Source: Geomesophilobacter sediminis
GTDB taxonomy: Bacteria > Desulfobacterota > Desulfuromonadia > Geobacterales > Geobacteraceae
Assembly (NCBI RefSeq): GCF_016458275.1
Contig: NZ_JAEMHM010000005.1
Coordinates: 62,001 to 126,000, forward strand
Direction: 5' to 3'
DNA: 64,000 nucleotides
Shown here: positions 9,867 to 18,146 of the stretch, piece by piece
Layout: each line of letters begins with the position of its first letter
How positions within the stretch are numbered: the stretch's first letter is position 1
Position numbers and translations under genes: made by a program
The notes under the pieces: generated by a model
The model's database searches: none
The model's input: only the letters and a program-made list of their open reading frames with translations
Told to the model about the DNA's origin: nothing

Positions 9867-10070
9867 AGGTGAGGGGTCACGGGGCCGGCTGGCGTGGCTG
9901 ACCAAGTTTGCTCCTTTTATAACTGAAGGGAAGCCGTTTTTTCACTGTGGGAGCGCCTTTCCAGGCGCGATCCGCCGAAGGCGGTAACAAGGGTCGGTCA
10001 TTTGCGCCAGGAAAGGCGCTCCCACCGGGTAGGCAGCTACCTTCCTTATTTCAAAACCGGAATGGCGCTC
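9867..10070. repeat. REP-like pair
   Basis: A full REP-like element at 9946-9987 (GGGAGCGCCTTTCCAGGCGCGA then CCGCCGAAGGCGG) is followed by an inverted core copy at 10003-10026, giving a convergent pair between two convergent genes. Confidence 0.8.
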
Positions 10071-11102
10071 CTACCGTTGGGCTCCCGGCTCCGAGTGGAA
10101 TTGCCGCCACTCCGCAACCAGGTGCCGAACCTCACCGGCGACCGTCAGGGCATGCTCGCGGTGGGTCACCAGCGTGACATGGTCGGCGCCCCGGAGAAAA
10201 AGGAGGCGGCTTCGGGACGATAGCCGCGCCAAATCCTCCTGCATCTGCCGGGCCCCCGGAAGGGTACCCTTGGAAGCCGCGATGACCGTAAGCGGTTTAT
10301 CTCCGAGGTCGCCGGTAGCCCGGACCTCGTCGCAAAGCAGATCCCAGCGCCTTCCTTCATCGTTGGTGTGCTTGAGATGGCGGCTGGAGCAGAGAAAGGC
10401 ACGGGCCTCGTCCTGCTGGCGCCGGGGGAGCCCTTCGGCCTGGCTGGCAAAGAAATTACTGAGCCGGACGTAACCGATCCGGGTCAAAAGCTGCACGTGG
10501 CGCAAAAGGCGGAACCCGGAGGTCATGTGCCGGCGGATCGCCGCGCTGTGCCGGTGCTGGTCGGGGTGGGACGCATCGATCAAAAGCACCCCCGCCACCT
10601 GGTCCGGATAGAGGTCGTGGAAGATCCGGACCAGCATCCCTCCCATCGAGTGCCCCACCAAGAGGTACGGTCCGCGAATGCCGGCCTGATCCAGAGCCGC
10701 GTGCAGCTGGCGCGCCCGATCCTGCGCCGTCATCTCCGGCGGGACCGGATCGCTCCACCCCAGCCCGGGGCGGTCGTAGGCGACCACCCGGGTGGCCTTC
10801 GCGAGCTCCGGCTGGATCCACCCCCAAGCCGAGCTCATTCCCCCAAGCCCCGTCTCCAGGAGCACCGTCGGCGTCCCGCTCCCCATTTCGACCAGGTGCA
10901 ATCCGCGCCCCTCAACAAAAATGGTCTTTCCGGGAGGGGGATAGCGGCGCCGATCGCGTACCGTGGCCAAGCCCTGGTAGAGCGCGCCGCCGGTAACCAG
11001 CACCGGTAGCGCCAGCAACGGAACAAGTCCTAGCGCCATTTTCTGCTTCTGCGCCTGCCTCTGCTTCCCCGCCAGTCCCCACCCCCAGCTTCCCTTTCTC
11101 AT
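10071..11102 (-). CDS. Alpha/beta hydrolase
   Basis: 343 residues from the ATG at 11102; the open frame extends further upstream without a ribosome site. An N-terminal hydrophobic segment (ALGLVPLLALPVLVTGGAL, about residues 23-41) suggests a membrane anchor or signal. The hydrolase fold follows, with HLVEMGSG, an oxyanion strand, YDRPGLGWSD, the nucleophile elbow GHSMGG and a late histidine (GADHVTLVTH). The substrate is unknown; esterase- or lipase-like activity is inferred. Single gene. Confidence 0.82.
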   Translation of the reverse strand: MRKGSWGWGLAGKQRQAQKQKMALGLVPLLALPVLVTGGALYQGLATVRDRRRYPPPGKTIFVEGRGLHLVEMGSGTPTVLLETGLGGMSSAWGWIQPELAKATRVVAYDRPGLGWSDPVPPEMTAQDRARQLHAALDQAGIRGPYLLVGHSMGGMLVRIFHDLYPDQVAGVLLIDASHPDQHRHSAAIRRHMTSGFRLLRHVQLLTRIGYVRLSNFFASQAEGLPRRQQDEARAFLCSSRHLKHTNDEGRRWDLLCDEVRATGDLGDKPLTVIAASKGTLPGARQMQEDLARLSSRSRLLFLRGADHVTLVTHREHALTVAGEVRHLVAEWRQFHSEPGAQR

Positions 11103-11487
11103 GGCATCCCCCGGAACAAAATGCTGCGGCCGGCCCCCACACGCAGGACCGACCCTGGATGGACGAGTTAGATAGATTAGGAGTTTCTTTGGGTATTGCA
11201 AGTAAAAAGTCGCAATCGTGCAACAGATTTTAACGGAAAAAGCGGGTTTATATGGCAACAAAAGTGAATTGATAATGGATTTGCAACAGTTAGATACCAT
11301 CCAAAGCTGTCCTGGTGCCCAGGCCAAATGTTACAGCCATGTTACAGCTCGGCAATCAAGTATCAAAATACAGGTAACCATTAGCACCAATCAGTTGAAG
11401 AGTAATTGAATTATTCTAACTATAAAGTTGATTGAGTCAAAAGTCTATTTTGCTAGAATAGGGACGAGGCAATAAGCAGTATGGAGG
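11103..11487. other. AT-rich divergent promoter region
   Basis: Lower GC than the surroundings, no open frame of interest. It contains the promoter for the small downstream ORF. Confidence 0.5.
11432..11459 (+). promoter_or_regulatory. Sigma-70-like promoter of the small ORF
   Basis: TTGAGT at 11432-11437 and TAGAAT at 11454-11459, spaced 16 bp, ending 35 bp before the start codon at 11494. Confidence 0.5.
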
Positions 11488-11493
11488 ATGGCT

Positions 11494-11715
11494 ATGATAG
11501 TGATAGTAGATCCGAAGAGACCTACCGGCGCCGGCGAATCACTCTCCGGCGCCAAGGCATTTTTCATCAATCCGGCGGTCGCGGAAAACTGGCCGGCGAT
11601 CGAGCGGCATCCTGATTTTCAGGAGTTGGCTCCCGCCGAGAAGGAAGACGTAAAGTTGAAATTGCCGGTGAGCGTCCAGCGATACAAGGCGATCTGGTTC
11701 ACCCGATTCTACTGA
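11494..11715 (+). CDS. Small protein of unknown function, 73 residues
   Basis: ATG at 11494 with GGAGG at 11483-11487; an in-frame ATG at 11488 abuts that site and is less likely. The product begins MIVIVDPKRPTGAGES and is soluble, with no membrane segment or recognised motif. A promoter-like sequence precedes it and a strong bidirectional terminator follows at 11825-11862, so it looks like a complete transcription unit. Function unknown. Confidence 0.5.
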   Translation: MIVIVDPKRPTGAGESLSGAKAFFINPAVAENWPAIERHPDFQELAPAEKEDVKLKLPVSVQRYKAIWFTRFY

Positions 11716-11824
11716 GAACGCCGGTCCGTTAACCTCATAAAATCCTTGGGTGGGCTCCCCTCTGCCCGCCATTTCATCCTTTGCCGGTGAGCACGGAGTG
11801 CCCACCCTGCGGATTCACAGGTAA

Positions 11825-11862
11825 AAAAAGGGACCAGCCGCTGCCGTGGCTGGTCCCTTTTT
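11825..11862. terminator. Bidirectional terminator
   Basis: Fifteen-base-pair stem (AAAAAGGGACCAGCC, 11825-11839, complement at 11848-11862) between convergent genes, with A-rich left and T-rich right ends so that it can work in both directions. Confidence 0.85.
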
Positions 11863-11900
11863 CTTTACCGTGGCTGTCGAACGGGCACCTGCCACCTCCG

Positions 11901-13109
11901 TCATTGCACCTCTTTTTGGAACACCTGCTTTCCTATGGCGATCCGCTGCACCAGGTCCGGCCCTTCCAGTTCGGCGGCCACCTTGGCCAGCATTTCGGGG
12001 ATGGCTATCTGCTGCGGGCACTTTTCCACGCAGGCGCCGCAGGCGACACACTGGGATGCATAGCCGGATTTCTCCCGGCGCATGATTTCGGTGCTCATCG
12101 TCAGGGCATAAATGAACTTTGCTTCCTGCTCGTTGCCGAACATGTGCATCTTGTTGTAGACGTCGAAACAGCCGGGGATGTTGACGCCGGCCGGGCACGG
12201 CATGCAGTAGCCGCACCCCGTGCAATCGGTCTGCATCAGCTGCTTGTATTTGTTGCCGACCCGGTCGACCAGAGCCAACTCCTCGTCGGTAAGTGACCCG
12301 GGGAGGGCGACGTCGGCGATGGCAATATTTTGCGCGATGTGGGACTCGTCGTTCATCCCGGAGAGAAGCAGGGTAACCTCCGGAAAGTTCCAGACCCAGC
12401 GAAGGGCCCATTCCACCGGGGTGCGGCGGACTTTCGCCTCGCTCCAGATTGCCGCGACGTCCTCGGGGGGCTCGGCGATACCGAGGTTCCCACCCCGAAG
12501 CGGCTCCATGACGATGACGCCCACTCCTTTCGCCGCGGCGTAACGCAGCCCCTCGAGCCCGGCCTGGAATTGGCGGTCCAGATAGTTGAACTGGATCTGG
12601 CAGAACACCCACGGATAGGCATCGACAATCACTTTGAAGTCCGAGCCCAGTCCGTGGAAGGAAAACCCGGCATTGACGATCCGGCCGTCGGCCTTGGCTT
12701 TATCAAGAAAATCCGCGACGCCGAGTTCCTGCATCCTGCGCCACCCGGCACCATCCAGGGCGTGCACCAGGTAGTAGTCGATCCGGTCGGTCCCGAGCTT
12801 TGCCAACTGGGCCGCCAGGTACCGGTCCATATCCTCCCGCGAGGTGATCAACCAGGACGGGAGCTTGGTGGCGAGCTTGACCTTGTCCCGATACCCGTCC
12901 TTGAGCGCACGGCCGAGCAGCGGCTCGCTCTCCCCGCCATGGTACGGCCACGCGGTATCCACGTAGTTCACGCCGCTATCTATCGCGCTGCGAATCTGGG
13001 CGATGGCGCGAGCCTCGTCGATCCTTCCGTCTTTCATGGGGAGACGCATACAACCAAAGCCAAGAACCGACAGGGAATCGCCGCTCTTCGGCATAACCCG
13101 GTATTGCAT
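11901..13109 (-). CDS. Aldo/keto reductase with C-terminal ferredoxin domain
   Basis: 402 residues from the ATG at 13109, which has a GGAGG site; the longer open frame lacks one. Residues about 1-290 form an aldo/keto reductase barrel (GFGCMRLP, DTAWPYHGGESE, KLATKLPSW, YYLVHALD). A [4Fe-4S] pair follows (CTGCGYCMPCPAGVNIPGC and CVACGACVEKCP). This is the common anaerobe type, thought to link NAD(P)H and ferredoxin chemistry; the substrate is unknown. Single gene, convergent with the 73-residue ORF. Confidence 0.92.
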   Translation of the reverse strand: MQYRVMPKSGDSLSVLGFGCMRLPMKDGRIDEARAIAQIRSAIDSGVNYVDTAWPYHGGESEPLLGRALKDGYRDKVKLATKLPSWLITSREDMDRYLAAQLAKLGTDRIDYYLVHALDGAGWRRMQELGVADFLDKAKADGRIVNAGFSFHGLGSDFKVIVDAYPWVFCQIQFNYLDRQFQAGLEGLRYAAAKGVGVIVMEPLRGGNLGIAEPPEDVAAIWSEAKVRRTPVEWALRWVWNFPEVTLLLSGMNDESHIAQNIAIADVALPGSLTDEELALVDRVGNKYKQLMQTDCTGCGYCMPCPAGVNIPGCFDVYNKMHMFGNEQEAKFIYALTMSTEIMRREKSGYASQCVACGACVEKCPQQIAIPEMLAKVAAELEGPDLVQRIAIGKQVFQKEVQ

Positions 13110-13298
13110 AATGAATCCTCCATGGGTGGGTGTACGGGAATGAATGTAGCGGTAGACGTCCCCTTTTACGCCGGTAATGGGAGAATTGCAAGACCCTCCA
13201 ATCGGCTCTCTCTGTTCCATCGGACCTGGTAACAGAAGCTTTGCAAAGAGCTCCATGACCTTTACAGAACCGCAAGAGCTTGGCGCTGACGTAAAAAA

Positions 13299-13319
13299 AA
13301 TGCGGCCAGAGGCCGCATT
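13299..13319 (-). terminator. Terminator of the receiver gene
   Basis: Perfect stem AATGCGGCC/GGCCGCATT with a 3-nt loop. On the minus strand it is followed by a run of eight T residues (13293-13300), so it terminates the leftward response-regulator gene. Confidence 0.85.
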
Positions 13320-13441
13320 GGGGAAAAACATGACCATGCAATGAGGAAAGACCACCATACTCATCCTGTCCCTGGCAAGTCGTGGTCCAGCACACCCCCT
13401 TACAGGAGAGAAACAGTGGAGAGCGGTTCAGTCGGCAATGA

Positions 13442-13873
13442 TCAGGAGAGAAGGTGGCTATGGTTAGCGTGGTGCGGCCGGAGGCGCCGGTGACCGAAGG
13501 GGACCAGGGTATCCTCCAGTTGCTCGATGGTGTATGGCTTGGGCATGCTGCTTACGAACCCGTATCCTTGGGGATCGGTCAGGACCGACTGGTTGGAGTA
13601 GCCGCTGGATATCACCAACTTGGCCTTGGGGTCGAATTCCAGGATCTCCCGGGCGGCTTCGATCCCCCCCACCGTACCGTACAAGACCAGATCCATGATC
13701 ACGAGATCGTACGGAGACCCGGCATCCTTGGCCTGCTTGTAACAGAAACAGACTTCTTCGGCGTTTTTGCAGGTCTTCACCTGGTGGCCGAGTAGTTGGA
13801 GCATCGCTCCGGCAATCTCCCTGCATACGCGTTCATCATCCATTACAAGTACCGAGAGGCTCTGCGGTTTCAT
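13442..13873 (-). CDS. Single-domain response regulator (receiver)
   Basis: 143 residues from the ATG at 13873, preceded by a GAGGGGG site. Receiver landmarks are present: the acidic pair MDDE, the phospho-acceptor in VIMDL, the SSG stretch and the KP of MPKPYT. No output domain, so it may act by protein contact or as a phosphate sink. It resembles the lone receiver at 53027-53434 (both have IMDL, FDPKAKL/IDPDARL, a PKPYT end and similar length), suggesting paralogues. No histidine kinase is adjacent. Confidence 0.88.
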   Translation of the reverse strand: MKPQSLSVLVMDDERVCREIAGAMLQLLGHQVKTCKNAEEVCFCYKQAKDAGSPYDLVIMDLVLYGTVGGIEAAREILEFDPKAKLVISSGYSNQSVLTDPQGYGFVSSMPKPYTIEQLEDTLVPFGHRRLRPHHANHSHLLS

Positions 13874-14231
13874 ATTTTCTGCCCCCTCCTCATAACAAAA
13901 ATTGGACTGCCGCCCCGACATTGCAAACCGAAGGCCAGAAAGTGATGGATGTTTGCCTTCCGTTTTTGCGTCGCTTCGTTTCATGAGCTGAAGCTCCTGG
14001 AGTTTCACCGACTGTTCATGTTTTGCACACAAAAAGCCAAGTAAAGACCGGTAATTATCCGATGCGACGTCCGACGTATTACGCCAAATGCAGCAGTAAT
14101 GGGTGGACCATGTTACTGGACAAATCCTAATAACACCTTTTATCTCTTGTAGTTCCTTTCCCTACCCGTCTCGTGTATTCACCGAAGACCGCCGCCATTT
14201 GACCGACCACCCAACCTCCGGCATTTTGTGT
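13874..14231. other. Divergent intergenic region
   Basis: Between the leftward receiver and the rightward TetR gene; AT-richer, no gene or repeat recognised. Confidence 0.5.
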
Positions 14232-14260
14232 TTGACTTCTGGACTGTACGGTCCTAAAGT
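14232..14260 (+). promoter_or_regulatory. TetR promoter with operator in the spacer
   Basis: TTGACT (14232-14237) and TAAAGT (14255-14260) are 17 bp apart. The spacer holds the palindrome GGACTGTACGGTCC at 14241-14254. A related sequence lies at 14937-14950 before the downstream operon, so this is the likely autoregulatory operator. Confidence 0.7.
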
Positions 14261-14266
14261 GGCGTC

Positions 14267-14857
14267 ATGACACTCGGGAGACCTTTGACATATGATCCGG
14301 ATGCCGCGCTGGATGCCGCGCTGGAGGTTTTCTGGTCCCAGGGCTATGAAGCGACCTCGCTCCAGGACCTGCTTACGGCGATGGATCTTTCCAAAAGCAG
14401 CTTCTACCAGGCCTTCGGCAGCAAGAAGGAGCTCTTTTTGCGCTGCATGGGACGCTACCGGCAAAGGATCGGCACCCGGCTGCGCAAGCTCCTGGATGAG
14501 CGCAAATCGGGTCTTGCCTTCATCGAGACGGTGCTCCTTTCCTCGGCGAACGAATCGCGCCAGCCGCTGGAGTTGCGCCGCGGCTGCCTCCTGATGAATA
14601 CCGCCAGCGAATTCGCGCAGAAGGACCGGGAGATCGCCCTTCACGTGGCGAACGGCTTCGAGGGGCTGCGGACGATCCTGATCGAGGCGGTACGGCTGGG
14701 GCAGGCCGCGGGCGAGATTGCGGCGAGCCTCGATCCGGGACAGGCGGGAAGCTACCTGATCAGCACCCTGGGGGGACTCAAGACCGTGGTCAAAGGGGGG
14801 GCGGACGAACAGCAAGTCCGGGAGATCGTGGCGGTGGCGCTCAGGGCGCTAAGATAA
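14267..14857 (+). CDS. TetR/AcrR family transcriptional regulator
   Basis: 196 residues. The N-terminal helix-turn-helix reads GRPLTYDPDAALDAALEVFW...TSLQDLLTAMDLSKSSFYQAFGSKKELF, typical of the GRP-starting TetR subgroup that often senses electrophiles, aldehydes or organic acids. The C-terminal half is the ligand domain. It starts only 6 bp after its -10 box, so the message has almost no leader. The following cupin and DJ-1/PfpI genes carry a matching operator and are the likely targets. Confidence 0.92.
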   Translation: MTLGRPLTYDPDAALDAALEVFWSQGYEATSLQDLLTAMDLSKSSFYQAFGSKKELFLRCMGRYRQRIGTRLRKLLDERKSGLAFIETVLLSSANESRQPLELRRGCLLMNTASEFAQKDREIALHVANGFEGLRTILIEAVRLGQAAGEIAASLDPGQAGSYLISTLGGLKTVVKGGADEQQVREIVAVALRALR

Positions 14858-14936
14858 CGCTCCCACAGTAGTGGTACCTCTGCCCCATCCTCAAAGCGGC
14901 TCGTTTTTGGAGCAGCACCAATTATTTTGGTTTTCT

Positions 14937-14950
14937 GGACCGGTCGGTTC
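14937..14950 (+). promoter_or_regulatory. Candidate TetR operator upstream of cupin-pfpI
   Basis: GGACCGGTCGGTTC, preceded by TTCT exactly as is the operator-like GGACTGTACGGTCC at 14241. Ten of the 14 positions are identical. Confidence 0.55.
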
Positions 14951-14986
14951 ACATCATTGCCGGTCAACACACAAGGAGGATTCGTC

Positions 14987-15415
14987 ATGGTTAGCACGGG
15001 TAAGAACTTTAGCGCGGAACATACGGGACCGTTCGAGACTCTGCTGGAGCGTGATTTCAAGGGGTTTCACGGGAAGTTCTTCATCGGGGAAAACCTGGGG
15101 CTCACCGGGTGCGAGGTGTCGCTGAACCGTCTCCCGGCCGGCAAAGGGATGCCGTTTGTCCACAGCCACAAGAAGAACGAGGAGCTCTACATCGTCCTGC
15201 GCGGCAGCGGCATCTTCTTCGTGGACGGCGAGGAGTTTCCGATCAGCGAGGGGAGTCTGATCCGGGTGGCTCCGGAGGGTGAGCGGGCCTGGAAGGCCGG
15301 GGACGAGGATCTCTATTTCATCTGCATCCAGGCCGAAGCGGGCAGCCTGCACCAGGCAACCCTGGAGGATGGGCAGCGACTTGAGACGGTTACTTCCTGG
15401 ATGAAAGCAAAATAG
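14987..15415 (+). CDS. Cupin domain protein
   Basis: 142 residues from the ATG at 14987 with an AAGGAGGA site. A single cupin barrel: PAGKGMPFVHSHKKNEELYIVLRG supplies the two His and the Glu of metal motif 1, and the second motif follows a DGEEFPISEGSLIRVAPEG stretch. Such small cupins bind a metal and may act as dioxygenases, isomerases or sensors; the substrate is not evident. It precedes a DJ-1/PfpI gene by about 50 bp and probably forms a TetR-controlled stress unit with it. Confidence 0.88.
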   Translation: MVSTGKNFSAEHTGPFETLLERDFKGFHGKFFIGENLGLTGCEVSLNRLPAGKGMPFVHSHKKNEELYIVLRGSGIFFVDGEEFPISEGSLIRVAPEGERAWKAGDEDLYFICIQAEAGSLHQATLEDGQRLETVTSWMKAK

Positions 15416-15469
15416 CATCGAGCCGCGGTTTAAGGATACGGACGCATCAGCAGTCAGGAGGGAGCGGTG

Positions 15470-16099
15470 ATGGAAAGGAAAAGAGTCGGCATCGTCGTAT
15501 TCGATGAGGTCGAGGTACTGGATTTTTGCGGACCGTTCGAGGTTTTTTCCGCCACACGACTGGACGAAGCGCAACGCCGCAACGAGCCGTCGCCTTTCGA
15601 CGTGAAGCTGATCTCGGAAACCGGGGAGCCGATAACGACTTCGGGTGGGATGCGGGTGGTGCCGGACGAGAGCTTCCGGGGATGCCCCAAACTGGATATC
15701 CTCTGCATTCCCGGCGGCTGGGGAACCCGCCGGGAACGGAACAACACTCTCCTTATGGAGTGGCTTAAAATCCGCGCGGCGGAGGCGGAGCTGCTCACCT
15801 CGGTCTGCACCGGCGCCATCCTGCTCGGCTCCGCCGGGCTGCTGGAAGGACGCCGTGCCACTACCCACTGGAAATCACTGGATTGGATGAGGGAACTCTT
15901 CCCGCAAACCACGGTGCTCGATGATCAGCACGTGGTGGAGGACGGGACGCTGATGACATCGGCCGGCATCTCGGCGGGGATCGACCTGGCGCTCAAGGTG
16001 GTGGCGCGCTACCACGGTGAGGAAGTGGCGCGGGCCACCGCGAGGCATATGGAGTATCCCTTCCCGGAAACCAACATGCGGCGGGTGGCGCTTCCCTAG
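15470..16099 (+). CDS. DJ-1/PfpI family protein (isonitrile hydratase/AraC-N-like)
   Basis: 209 residues from the ATG at 15470 (an in-frame GTG sits just before it; AGGAGGGAG lies at 15457-15464). The class I glutamine amidotransferase-like fold has the nucleophile elbow TSVCTGAILL with the family cysteine, an early Asp/Glu-rich FDEVEVLDFCGPFEVF, and THWKSLD. This matches the isonitrile-hydratase/ThiJ branch. The reaction here is unknown. It ends 20 bp before a strong terminator. Confidence 0.88.
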   Translation: MERKRVGIVVFDEVEVLDFCGPFEVFSATRLDEAQRRNEPSPFDVKLISETGEPITTSGGMRVVPDESFRGCPKLDILCIPGGWGTRRERNNTLLMEWLKIRAAEAELLTSVCTGAILLGSAGLLEGRRATTHWKSLDWMRELFPQTTVLDDQHVVEDGTLMTSAGISAGIDLALKVVARYHGEEVARATARHMEYPFPETNMRRVALP

Positions 16100-16118
16100 C
16101 AGCAGCCCGTAAAAGGTT

Positions 16119-16149
16119 AAGGGGCCCGCCATGATTTGTCGGGCCCCTT
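16119..16149 (+). terminator. Terminator of the cupin-pfpI unit
   Basis: Ten-base-pair GC stem (AAGGGGCCCG, 16119-16128, complement 16140-16149) with an 11-nt loop and a T-rich tail. Confidence 0.85.
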
Positions 16150-16266
16150 TCTATTTTTGCCGTTGCTGCCCTCGCCCTCCGTTGTGAGCGTGAGCATCGG
16201 CGGCAGGCGGCCTTACCAGGAACAGTCCTCGTCAGTTGGCAAAGGCGCGGCCTTGCTACCGGGCGG

Positions 16267-17058
16267 TCACCCGGTCAACCGGCTCCCCTGCTCCTTGCCG
16301 TTCTTCCTTAATCCGTCGAACCAGCGGAAGGCCACGTCGTAGCGGATGTCGTGCCCGCCGTCGAAGATCTCGAAGAAGAAGTTCTTCGGTTCGTGCCGTT
16401 CCAGCCCCGTCACCAGGTTCATGGTGTGCCGATAGGAAACGACCGGGTCGAAGCGCCCGTGATGCACCGACAGGGTCACCCGGGAAAGCTCGGCCAGATA
16501 GTTGAGGGGCGAACGCAGCCCGTACTGCAAATCCACCGACGCGGCGGAACCGGGAGCGCCACCGCAGCAGGCTTCAATGTTCTCCGCATAATTCGGATTC
16601 TCGCGATGCCATGCCGACAGGTCGGTGATCGGGACCCAGGAACTGACCGCGCTCCAAAGTTCGGGGCGGTGCGCGGCAAGCATCAGGGCCATGTGACCGC
16701 CACCGCTTCCTCCGAGAAGATAGAGCGCCTTTGCGTCGAAGCCGCCCAATTCCCGTACTTTCTCGATGGCATCAAGGACGTCCTGCCGCGCCAGTTCCGA
16801 AGCGCAGGCCTCCGTTGACCGCGGGTTGCTTTTCAGGTTCGGCCCCCGAAATTCGGGCAGAAGGAGGTTCCAGCCCCGTTCCCGGCACAAGGGGAGCATG
16901 TGTTCCAGCTGGTTGAACCGGTCGTAGCTCCAGGTATGGAGCCCGACGACCAGGGGAGCCTGCGCCCCCTCCGCCGCCCGGTACCAAAGGGCATGCTCCC
17001 GCGCGCCGTCCAGCGACGATGCAAACGATATCTCCTCGATTTCCCGATGCTGCGTCAT
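16267..17058 (-). CDS. Alpha/beta hydrolase (prolyl oligopeptidase-like)
   Basis: 263 residues from the ATG at 17058 (GAGAGGTAAC upstream). The fold is recognisable by VVGLHTWSYDR, LLPEFRGPN, the nucleophile motif GGSGGGH, an Asp in HHGRFDPVVSY and a late His in GGHDIR. No signal peptide, so cytoplasmic. It resembles the prolyl-oligopeptidase/acylaminoacyl-peptidase or acetyl-xylan-esterase group; the substrate is unknown. Single gene. Confidence 0.82.
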   Translation of the reverse strand: MTQHREIEEISFASSLDGAREHALWYRAAEGAQAPLVVGLHTWSYDRFNQLEHMLPLCRERGWNLLLPEFRGPNLKSNPRSTEACASELARQDVLDAIEKVRELGGFDAKALYLLGGSGGGHMALMLAAHRPELWSAVSSWVPITDLSAWHRENPNYAENIEACCGGAPGSAASVDLQYGLRSPLNYLAELSRVTLSVHHGRFDPVVSYRHTMNLVTGLERHEPKNFFFEIFDGGHDIRYDVAFRWFDGLRKNGKEQGSRLTG

Positions 17059-17435
17059 GATGTTACCTCTCGTAAAGATCGCTTCCGTTGCAGGCACGAT
17101 ACCAGAGAGAGACGCGACAGGTCAATACATATTTATCTAGTCTATCGTCTTAGTATTCTAAACACCACCGTCTTTTCCTTACGGATTATCCTTACTGTCT
17201 CCACAGTTGTTCCTCAATATTGGAATATTTGATTAATCTCGGTAACTCCGCCCTGTAGCATGATCATTGCAGGCGGTTTGCAGTACACCGGCGCTGTTAC
17301 CGCTCCTGCGGTTACCGGTGGGCACCCGTGCCCACCGCGGCAGCTCCGATGGACTACGACTGTCATTAGAAACCAGAGGACAGCAGCCCGAGCAGTCACC
17401 GGCTTGCTAACGGTGCGTTTATACAGGAGGGAATA
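17059..17435. other. Divergent intergenic region
   Basis: The left part is AT-rich and is probably the hydrolase promoter. The right part holds short hairpins (TTACCG.../GGTGGGCACC...GTGCCCACC at about 17319-17340). No gene seen. Confidence 0.5.
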
Positions 17436-17804
17436 ATGCCAATGCGACGCGTCTTCAAACCGTTTCAACACGTCCCGGCGTGGATTTTAATCCCGATCGC
17501 GCTGCTCATGGTGGGGGGAATCGGTTACGTGGACTACATTACCGGCGACTACTCGATGCTCATTTTCTATGCAATTCCCATCTCTATAGTGGCGTGGGTG
17601 GTGGGGGATTGGGGAGTGACCCTCGTGTCGGCAGCCGCCGGGGGGGCACGCTACTTCTCCGACTATTTCAGCTACGCGGACAACAACCTGCGCTATTGGA
17701 ATACCATCGAGGACTTCCTGTTCCTGCTGATCGTCGGACTGCTCATCTCCAACATCCGCCGGATCCTGGAGGAGGAGAAAAACGACAGGGAGCAGGGAAA
17801 GTAG
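17436..17804 (+). CDS. Membrane protein of unknown function, 122 residues
   Basis: ATG at 17436 with a strong GGAGGGAA site. Three to four hydrophobic helices (about 15-33, 41-57, 60-70, 88-105) are followed by a short charged tail. The arrangement resembles the N-terminal membrane sensor seen on many signalling proteins, but the gene ends after the tail with no output domain, so it may be a stand-alone or truncated sensor. No family name is claimed. Confidence 0.7.
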   Translation: MPMRRVFKPFQHVPAWILIPIALLMVGGIGYVDYITGDYSMLIFYAIPISIVAWVVGDWGVTLVSAAAGGARYFSDYFSYADNNLRYWNTIEDFLFLLIVGLLISNIRRILEEEKNDREQGK

Positions 17805-18146
17805 CGCCGCTGCCCAGGGGTCGTTTTCCGCGGCGCCAGTGCCGCGGCATCGGCCTGACGGGCGCACCATGCTGCGCCTATGTTGTAGGAGCGACTTGCT
17901 TGTCGCGATCGGCGGTGGTCCATCTTGACATCGCGGTTTATCGCGCCGGGAAAGGCGCTCCCACAGGGTAAGCAGCTTCCGCTGCCTGTTTGAAGAGAGT
18001 AATCGCGACAAGAATGTCGCTCCTTCCGTGAAAGCCCCTATCGCGACAAAGTACCGGTTATCTCCGTCATCATCGCACCGGGAAAGGCGCTCCCACAGCT
18101 GAATCTCCCCCCCTCCGGCCCAATGACCGGCCTTCCGTCCCTACCC
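17805..18146. repeat. REP-like repeat cluster
   Basis: Carries two stem subtypes: GGAGCGACTTGCTTGTCGCGA at about 17887-17907 and its inverse at 18002-18025 (GCGAC/GTCGC stem), and the GCGCC/GGCGC subtype inverted at about 17940-17966. A related but imperfect copy, with an A in the GGCGC arm (TCGCACCGGGAAAGGCGCTCCCAC), is inverted at about 18074-18098. No gene. Confidence 0.8.

Noticed and set aside
17214-17435. Riboswitch (c-di-GMP/cGAMP type) upstream of the 122-residue membrane protein
   Set aside because: Some hairpins are present, but the conserved GEMM bases could not be found.
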